This document shows positions 59,001 through 64,000 of a DNA stretch of 64,000 nt, piece after piece. The stretch is from Rhizobium sp. AQ_MP (lineage in GTDB: Bacteria; Pseudomonadota; Alphaproteobacteria; Rhizobiales; Rhizobiaceae), in assembly GCF_014237835.1 (NCBI RefSeq), contig NZ_JACJVI010000004.1, forward strand, positions 1 through 64,000, given 5' to 3'. Numbering within the stretch: the stretch's first letter is position 1; each line of letters starts with the position of its first letter. The position numbers and the translations under genes are program-made. The notes under the pieces are model-generated. The model was not told the origin of the DNA. It saw only the letters and a program-made list of their open reading frames with translations, and made no database searches.

Positions 59001-59472
59001 GGGGCTTGGCCGAAATCAGTTCGCCGATGCGCCCCTGGCCGACCATGGACGGCGAGCGGGCACCGGTCGATGCATCGGCGAAGAGCAGTTGCACATCCTT
59101 GGCGCGGGCTTCCTTGCCATTGATGCGATAGACGGAACCGGCGCCACGCTCGATGCGGCGCGTCACCTGAATCTCGTCGGCATCGTTGAAGGCGGCGGGT
59201 GCCGTCCGGTCGGAATTGTCGAGGTGAAGGCCGACTTCGGCTGAGTTGCGCGCGGGGCGGTTGCCGGAGCCGGAGAAGATGACGTCATCCATGCCGGACG
59301 CGCGCATGTTCTTGTAGGAGTTCTCGCCCATGACCCAGCGAAGCGCTTCGACAAGGTTCGACTTGCCGCAGCCATTCGGCCCGACAATCCCGGTCAGGCC
59401 GCGTTCGATGACGAATTCGGACGGCTCGACGAAGGACTTGAAACCGACGAGGCGGAGGCGATTGAATTTCAT
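56008..59472 (-). CDS. smc: chromosome segregation ATPase SMC
   Basis: A 1154-residue structural-maintenance-of-chromosomes protein. Walker A is GPNGCGKSN near residue 35, long coiled coils flank a hinge around residues 515-640, the signature is LLSGGEQALTAMALIFA and Walker B is ICVLDEVDAPLDDHN. With ScpA and ScpB (not in this window) it compacts and separates chromosomes. ATG at 59472 is chosen over GTG at 59478. A repeat-filled gap separates it from the DsbA-like gene upstream. Confidence 0.96.
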   Translation of the reverse strand: MKFNRLRLVGFKSFVEPSEFVIERGLTGIVGPNGCGKSNLVEALRWVMGENSYKNMRASGMDDVIFSGSGNRPARNSAEVGLHLDNSDRTAPAAFNDADEIQVTRRIERGAGSVYRINGKEARAKDVQLLFADASTGARSPSMVGQGRIGELISAKPQARRQLLEEAAGISGLHSRRHEAELRLRAAETNLERLEDITAQLESQIESLKRQARQANRFKMLSADIRAHDAMLLHIRWSQAKQAEGEAESALNQAMSTVAEKANHQMEAAKLQAVASLKMPELREEEAKAAAALQRLQIARSQLDEEASRILRRRDELTRRLAQLDEDIRREERLVSENAEVIQRLAEEEAELEEILADAGRFGEEAKEAFEAAAATLADSERDFTRLTAERAEAAAGRNQLERAIRDLAERRARLERQVSEASRELSEISDRIAALPDPDEKREMVEIAEQAVADAESAAMEAEAALNEARRTESHLRQPLDAARARVNGLETEARTIARILASTTTGDFPPVADELSVDRGYETALGAALGDDLDSALDPAAPAHWHGNGDGAGDPSLPSGAKPLIAHVRAPAALTRALRQIGVVEEADALKLMADLAPGQRLVTRDGAVYRWDGHVTGADAPSAAALRLAQKNRLAEIEIETEEARDQMVEAEDRLAEAADAIRAEEARLTDARDRSRLTVRALAEARDALAQAERASGDLIRRREVIEEAVNGLKAQIEEIVEQEETARIEMEETPDLSALDARLRDAEAIVARDRGLLAEARARFEGLAREDEMRRRRILSIRQEKQNWQNRAKSAEEHIATLREREAEAREEITDLEMAPDEFEDKRRNLMTALDKAEKDRRDAADRLVEAETRQREADQKAAAALAELAESREKRGRAEERLVSAREWRIEAETRIRDTLTVGPHEAFRLTGLKDPSEIGDLREVERNLDRLKMERERLGAVNLRAEEEQKELSEKLSTLIKERDDVIDAIRKLRGAIQSLNREGRERLIAAFDVVNAQFQRLFTHLFNGGTAELQLIESDDPLEAGLEILARPPGKKPQTMTLLSGGEQALTAMALIFAVFLTNPAPICVLDEVDAPLDDHNVERYCNLMDEMAASTETRFVIITHNPITMARMNRLFGVTMAEQGVSQLVSVDLQTAEALRERDLV

Positions 59473-59481
59473 CGGCACTGC

Positions 59482-59855
59482 CTCCCCTTCGCCCCGCCTG
59501 CGGGGAGAAGGTGGCCCGAAGGGCCGGATGAGGGGCCTAGGTTTAGCGATACTCGGAAGTTCGAAACGCTACCGTCGAACGAGCGCGCCCCCCTCTGCCC
59601 TGCCGGGCATCTCCCCCACAAGGGGGGAGAGCGGCGCGTGGTTATCCTCGTGGCACCTGCTGGCGTCGAGTTCGGGGTTGATGGTGCGATCGGGGGAAAT
59701 GGGACCCCGAAGGGAGAGGCCGGCGGGTTCCCAATCTCCCCCCTTGAGGGGGAGATGTCCGGCAGGAAAGAGGGGGGTAACGGCTGGCTGAAGCTCAAAG
59801 GATTGCCCCTCAACCGGCTGCCGCCACCTTCTCCCCGCAGGCGGGGAGAAGGACG
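59482..59855. repeat. repeat mosaic: outer GC hairpin pair around RIME-like element C
   Basis: Outer units at about 59485-59535 (CGCCCCGCCTGCGGGGAG) and 59815-59855 (CTCCCCGCAGGCGGGGAG) are inverted copies of one family. They enclose a RIME-like element at 59587-59779 that starts CCCCCCTCTGCCCTGCC and ends with GGCAGG-AAAGAGGGGGG. The whole fills the 471-base gap between smc and the DsbA-like gene; no coding sequence seen. Confidence 0.75.
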
Positions 59856-59943
59856 ATTAACGCCGCCCTCGCGCATCCAGACACCAGACAAACGATAGGG
59901 CGCACGGGTTTCCCCGGCGCCCGTCGTCAGAACGGAACGTCGA

Positions 59944-60693
59944 TCAGAGCAGGCTGTCGATGAGGGCCGACATGGAGTCAACCGACATGTCCCCCGAATA
60001 GGCCTTGCCATTGATCAGGAAGGTCGGGGTCGACTGAACTCCGAATTCCTGGGCGCCGCGATCGCGGACTGCCGACACATCACCGGCAAGCTTCGCGTTC
60101 GTCAAGCAGGCGTCGAAGCTCTCCTGTGTAAAACCGGCGAGCTTGGACATTTGCAGCATGGCGCCGCGCACATCGCCATCGGCGGGCGCAGCCCAGGTGC
60201 GCTGCTGTTTCAGGAGCGTCGAGACGAAGGGGAAGAAGCGGTCTTCGGTGGTGCAGCGTGCCAGCATGAAGGCGGCAAGCGATGCGGTGTCCTGCGGGAA
60301 CGGGAATTCGCGCAGCACGAAGTAGACCTTGCCGGTATCGACATACTTCGTCTTGATCGCCTCGAAGGTGTTTTCATGGAAGTGCGCGCAGTGGGGGCAG
60401 GTCATCGACATGTATTCGATGATCTTGACCGGTGCGTTCGGATCCCCGAGCGCCATTTCCTTGAGCGGACCAGGCTTCAGCGCGGCTTCCATATCCACAT
60501 CGCGGTCGGCGGTCGGGATTTCCACGGCAGGCGTGGTCGAGGCCGTCGTCTCGTTGCTGACGGCAGGCTTGGCCTCGGTGCTGGCGGCCTTATCCTCGCT
60601 GTCGCTGCAGGCCGTCAGCGCCATGGTCACTGCGGCGATGGCGATGCCGCCGAGGAGACGGCGCTTGGTGATCGAGAGTTCTGAAGTCGACAT
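59944..60693 (-). CDS. DsbA-family thiol oxidoreductase lipoprotein
   Basis: A 249-residue exported protein with lipobox LTAC (cysteine near residue 29), a Ser/Thr/Ala-rich linker (30-75), and a thioredoxin fold with active site CPHC and the cis-proline segment VQSTPTFLING. It would oxidise or isomerise disulfides in periplasmic proteins. ATG at 60693 fits better than TTG at 60714. In Rhizobiaceae this gene commonly sits between mutY-DUF721 genes and smc; smc is present here, while the upstream partners are not. Confidence 0.9.
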   Translation of the reverse strand: MSTSELSITKRRLLGGIAIAAVTMALTACSDSEDKAASTEAKPAVSNETTASTTPAVEIPTADRDVDMEAALKPGPLKEMALGDPNAPVKIIEYMSMTCPHCAHFHENTFEAIKTKYVDTGKVYFVLREFPFPQDTASLAAFMLARCTTEDRFFPFVSTLLKQQRTWAAPADGDVRGAMLQMSKLAGFTQESFDACLTNAKLAGDVSAVRDRGAQEFGVQSTPTFLINGKAYSGDMSVDSMSALIDSLL

Positions 60694-61092
60694 GGGTGAA
60701 TTACCTGCTTGCAAGGGTCCGTGATGGCATCACCGTTATAACGGCAACGGGTGCCAAACAAGGCAGGGTACCCCCTCAGATATCAAAGTTGCGTGACCTT
60801 TTTTCGTCGTGATGGCGGGCTGCGGCAGACAGCCGTCGCGGGCTGGAGCCGCACAAAATCAGGCGCCTGCGGAACGCAAACCTGCTGCGGGTTTCCTTGG
60901 ACAGGCGCATGCGGGGGCTTACCAAGAGCCCTTCAGCTATGCGAGGGGACGGTCGGATGGGTTTCATCGCGGCCGGCAGGCTCCCCACAACCGACCCAAA
61001 CTTGGCCGGTGCAAGCGCATTTCTTACCTTTTAACAAAAGCTTAACCTGCATTAAAGACTAGCCAGCGTTTTCAGTCCGAGTTCCTTTCACC
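60694..61092. other. gene-free region with several hairpins
   Basis: About 400 bases between divergent genes. It contains the palindrome CAGGCGCCTG (60860-60869), a hairpin AAACC/GGTTT (60878-60894), and a longer interrupted stem made of GCGCAT/ATGCG and GGGCT/AGCCC (60905-60943). A structured RNA is possible. No known RNA family was recognised. Confidence 0.4.
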
Positions 61093-62490
61093 ATGACTTT
61101 GCCGAAGAGCCGGAAGGCTGCCATCCCCTTCGCCGATCCGTTGATGCTCTGCCTCGCAGCGGTTTGCCTGTCGCTCTCGGCCGGCAATCCTGCTGCGCAA
61201 CAGTCGCAGAATGTCGCGCCGCGGATCGGCAGCTCTTCCGCCGAAGAGATCGAGGCCAAGCGGAAGGTGCTGTTCGCGAGGATGATGACGGCCCCGGATG
61301 ATCTCGACTCCGCCTTCGAATATGCAGGACTTTCCTCTCAGATCGGCGATCTGGAGGGCGCGATCTCGACTCTGGAACGCATGCTGATCTACGCACCCGG
61401 CCTGCCCAGGCTGCAGCTGGAACTCGGCGTGCTCTACTATCGACTGGGTGCCTACGAGACGGCACGGCAGTATTTCAACGGGGCAAAGTCGGCGGGCGAC
61501 ATACCGCAGGAGGTGTCCGCCAAGGTCGAGCAGTATCTCGCGGCCATCGACCGGCGTGGCGCGCCCTCTGAATTCTCCGGCATGATCCGCAGCGGTCTGC
61601 GCTATCAGAGCAATGCCAATGCCGGCCCCGGCAATTCGACCGTTACCTTGAACGGCCTGTCCTATACGCTGGATGGGCAGACCGTGGCGGGCGAGGACTT
61701 CAACGGGTTCGTCAATGGTGCAATACGCTACCGTCTCGACACCGATCATCAGGGACTGTCCCTTGAGGCCGGCCTGTCGGGATATGCGGCCGGATACAGA
61801 AACCGCGATACGCTGAACACCGCAGCCGTCGAAGCCTATGCTGGCCCGGTGTTCGATCTGGGACGCTTCGGTCTCGACAACCGGACGCTTTCGGTTCTGC
61901 TGACCACCGGGGGCGTCATCATCGAGGGCGACCGCTATCTGGCTTCTGCGGGCATCTCGACGACCTCGGAATGGCAGATCACGCCCAGCGACAGCCTCTC
62001 GGCGAGCCTGCAATATCGTTACGAGGACTTCTCCAACACCAAGTCGCGCCGGACTGCGGAGCTGCAAAGCGGCAACCGGTTCGACGGACAGGTTTCGTGG
62101 ACACACAATTTCACTGAGGATTTCAGCCTGACGGGGCGCATTCTCGCAACCCGGCGGGAAGCGAGGACCGGCTATCTTGCGGGGACGGAAATCGGCGGCG
62201 CAATCGCCGGCACCTACCGCTATGCCGCTTTGCTCGGGGACGGTCCGGCCTGGATCACCGGACTGGAAGCGGCCGTCACTGAGCGCCGCTACGACGATCC
62301 GGACACGATGATCAATGCCTCGCAAAGCCAGCGCGACAAGGAGTTCAGCCTGAACTTCAGGCAGATCATGCCCTTCACCGAGCAGGCAGCCCTGGTGATG
62401 GAGGCCGGGTATCGCAAGGTCCGGTCGAACTATGACATCAAGGCCTTCGACAACATTTCCCTGTCGATCGGCATCCAGGCGGCATTTTAG
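61093..62490 (+). CDS. TPR plus outer-membrane beta-barrel protein (Slam-like)
   Basis: A 465-residue protein. A signal sequence (about 1-35) is followed by TPR-type helices (about 50-155, with LQLELGVLYYRLGAYETARQYF) and a roughly 300-residue beta-barrel of alternating strands ending in IGIQAAF. This is the layout of surface lipoprotein assembly modifiers (Slam), which move client proteins across the outer membrane. The next gene, ten bases downstream, encodes a secreted FecR-domain protein that is its likely client. Family call by architecture, not by a search. Confidence 0.72.
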   Translation: MTLPKSRKAAIPFADPLMLCLAAVCLSLSAGNPAAQQSQNVAPRIGSSSAEEIEAKRKVLFARMMTAPDDLDSAFEYAGLSSQIGDLEGAISTLERMLIYAPGLPRLQLELGVLYYRLGAYETARQYFNGAKSAGDIPQEVSAKVEQYLAAIDRRGAPSEFSGMIRSGLRYQSNANAGPGNSTVTLNGLSYTLDGQTVAGEDFNGFVNGAIRYRLDTDHQGLSLEAGLSGYAAGYRNRDTLNTAAVEAYAGPVFDLGRFGLDNRTLSVLLTTGGVIIEGDRYLASAGISTTSEWQITPSDSLSASLQYRYEDFSNTKSRRTAELQSGNRFDGQVSWTHNFTEDFSLTGRILATRREARTGYLAGTEIGGAIAGTYRYAALLGDGPAWITGLEAAVTERRYDDPDTMINASQSQRDKEFSLNFRQIMPFTEQAALVMEAGYRKVRSNYDIKAFDNISLSIGIQAAF

Positions 62491-62500
62491 GAGCATCCCG

Positions 62501-64000
62501 ATGAAGCCAAGGTCCCGTCGTATCCTGCTTGCCGCGTCTGCAGCACTTTTGGTCATCGCGCCCCATTTGGCGCTGGCGGAAACCGATGTGGCGGGTGTAA
62601 CCGCTGCCGTCAATCCGGATGCCACCGCAATCGACGGTTCCGGGCGGACGAGACTGGTTTCGCTCGGCGATCCCGTGATCCGCAATCACCGCATTGAAAC
62701 AAGCGGTGCCGGTCTGGTGCAGATCCTGCTGGCTGACGGCACGTCGTTCACGGTCGGGCCGAATTCCTCCGTGGTGATCGACAGCTTCGTCTACGATCCG
62801 GAGAAAAACACCGCTTCTCTGGCGGCGACCATGACCAAGGGCGCGCTGCGCTTCATTGGCGGCAGGGCATCCAAGGCCAGCGGCAACGTCAAGATCAACA
62901 CGCCGATCGGCACGGCCGGTATCCGTGGGGCGGTGGTCGATATCAACCTCGGCGGTCAGGCGCCCGATGGTCAAACGCTGCCGCCGCATCTGACGCTGGT
63001 CTATGGCAACGAGGTGCAGCTGACCGGCAACGGAGCACCACAACGGCTGTTCCAGCAAGGGTTCTCGATCGTCGCCGGCGAGGGACAGCCGCGCATCCAG
63101 CGGACACCACCGCAATGGGTCAGCGGGCTGCAACAAGTTCTGGCCGGTCGCCCGGGCCAGACCGGTGGCGCGACCAACACGCCGACAGAACAGACTGTTG
63201 CGAGCAGCCCGATCGCCCAGAGCAATTCGGCTCAACTGCCATCGGAAAATGCTATCCCTGTTCCCACACCACGGCCGGTCGCCGCAGCGCCGGTGGAAGA
63301 CGTGGCGGGCAATTCGCAACGGGATGTCGGACCGCGGTTGCAGGTGTCAAGTAGCGGCGGCAGCGGCAGCGGCAGCGGCGGCAGCGGCGGCAGCGGCGGC
63401 AGCGGCGGCAGCGGCGGCAGCGGCGGCAGCAGCGGCAGCGGCGGCAGCGGCGGCAGCGGCGGCAGCGGCGGCAGCGGCGGCAGCGGCGGCAGCGGCGGCG
63501 GCAATAACAATGGCGACCTGCCGACTGCAGTTTCGGTGCTCTCGCCGAAGGATACGGGCGGCGGCGGTGGCTCACCTCCGTCACCCGGGGGTGGCTCCGG
63601 CAACCTGCGACTTGGCGAGGCGCGGGGGACGCTCGTTCGCAAAACCGACGGAAGCCTGAGCGGCACCGACAACGCAGGCAACACCTTTGCTCTGCCGGCG
63701 CTGTCCTCCACGAACACATTGACCAGGCGGACAATGTCAGGCCAGGTGAACGGGGCGGCGGTGACGGGTACGGCCTTTACCGGAAGTGGCGGATTTTTCA
63801 CCTATGGCCTGGCAGCCCAGAACGGCGCACCGCAAGCCTTCTATGTGGTTGGCGGCACACCGGCCGTCGCGAGCACGACGCTTTCGACGGCGCAAATTCT
63901 TTCCTACGTCGTGCAACCGGACCTGCTTGCTGCGCTGACCAATGGTGACGGCGTCACAATCCCGTTCACCGGCAGCTTCACCAACACCGCAGAAGCCGTG
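62501..64000 (+). CDS. secreted FecR-domain protein with Gly-Gly-Ser repeat (partial)
   Basis: An open frame of 500 codons that runs off the window. A signal peptide (cut after residue 26, LALA|ETD) precedes a FecR-type domain (about 35-200, with SGAGLVQILLADGTSFTVGPNSSVVID and NTPIGTAGIRGAVVDINL). A Pro-rich stretch follows, then a Gly-Gly-Ser repeat (about 284-334) and a beta-rich C-terminal region (from about 365). There is no lipobox or membrane helix. GGAG lies eight bases before ATG. FecR domains outside iron signalling occur in large surface proteins, and position suggests export by the Slam-like protein. Confidence 0.8.
   Translation, partial: MKPRSRRILLAASAALLVIAPHLALAETDVAGVTAAVNPDATAIDGSGRTRLVSLGDPVIRNHRIETSGAGLVQILLADGTSFTVGPNSSVVIDSFVYDPEKNTASLAATMTKGALRFIGGRASKASGNVKINTPIGTAGIRGAVVDINLGGQAPDGQTLPPHLTLVYGNEVQLTGNGAPQRLFQQGFSIVAGEGQPRIQRTPPQWVSGLQQVLAGRPGQTGGATNTPTEQTVASSPIAQSNSAQLPSENAIPVPTPRPVAAAPVEDVAGNSQRDVGPRLQVSSSGGSGSGSGGSGGSGGSGGSGGSGGSSGSGGSGGSGGSGGSGGSGGSGGGNNNGDLPTAVSVLSPKDTGGGGGSPPSPGGGSGNLRLGEARGTLVRKTDGSLSGTDNAGNTFALPALSSTNTLTRRTMSGQVNGAAVTGTAFTGSGGFFTYGLAAQNGAPQAFYVVGGTPAVASTTLSTAQILSYVVQPDLLAALTNGDGVTIPFTGSFTNTAEAV
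63350..63504 (+). repeat. in-frame GGCGGCAGC tandem repeat (Gly-Gly-Ser linker)
   Basis: About 16 near-perfect copies of a 9-base unit coding Gly-Gly-Ser, with a few Gly-Ser variants, inside the FecR-domain gene. Low sequence divergence means slippage could change its length between strains. Confidence 0.92.

Noticed and set aside
63350..63504. Short regular repeats suggestive of a CRISPR array
   Set aside because: The units are contiguous 9-mers without spacers and lie in frame inside a gene. No other CRISPR-like array or cas gene is in the window.
63165..63659. A frame coding a long poly-alanine tract
   Set aside because: It is the shifted reading of the GGCGGCAGC repeat; the frame giving Gly-Gly-Ser continues a proper gene from 62501.

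Overview
The window is high-GC, densely coded alphaproteobacterial DNA. Gene families and neighbourhoods point to the Rhizobiaceae (Rhizobium/Agrobacterium relatives): an Rrf2 regulator beside cysH-cysD-cysN with CysN not fused to CysC, a bcsA-bcsB-bcsZ-TPR cellulose operon without bcsC, RIME-like palindromic repeats between genes, and dsbA-like next to smc. This placement is inferred from sequence features alone; no database search was run.

Layout. 0.1-1.1 kb: three nearly identical small secreted-protein genes in tandem, closed by a terminator. 1.2-5.3 kb: sulfate assimilation (Rrf2 regulator, cysH, cysD, cysN). 5.4-9.3 kb: a MerR regulator with a B12-binding module, a soluble PAS chemoreceptor and a LacI-type repressor. 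9.6-13.9 kb: tRNA-Pro, a lipoprotein, a small two-CxxC protein, a solitary flagellin and a LuxR-type regulator. 14-17 kb: a diguanylate cyclase, a PhnD-like protein and a fatty acid desaturase. 17.3-31.3 kb: a complete siderophore locus. 31.4-38.9 kb: cellulose synthesis on the minus strand. 39.4-49.8 kb: mixed housekeeping and accessory genes, including an AraC-type regulator, an ABC-transporter remnant, tRNA-Gln, a PfpI protein, membrane proteins, an MBL hydrolase with a cupin, an SLC13 carrier and a toxin-antitoxin pair. 49.8-60.7 kb: ppdK, a FabMG-like reductase, an MFS carrier, an Ivy-like lysozyme inhibitor, smc and a DsbA-like lipoprotein. 61-64 kb: a TPR/beta-barrel (Slam-like) protein followed by a FecR-domain protein with a Gly-Ser repeat that runs off the window.

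The best candidate for an unusual system is the siderophore locus. An ECF sigma factor, a FecR-type anti-sigma factor and a TonB receptor with an STN signalling domain (cell-surface signalling) precede two NIS synthetases, an aryl-AMP ligase, a carrier protein fused to an AsbE-like condensing protein, and a binding-protein-dependent ABC importer. The gene content matches petrobactin synthesis (asbA-E) and YclNOPQ/Ceu-type uptake. However, asbD and asbE are fused and no asbF (3-dehydroshikimate dehydratase) is present, so the catechol precursor would have to come from elsewhere. The second candidate is the Slam-like plus FecR/GGS pair at the right edge, a possible outer-membrane export unit and its client.
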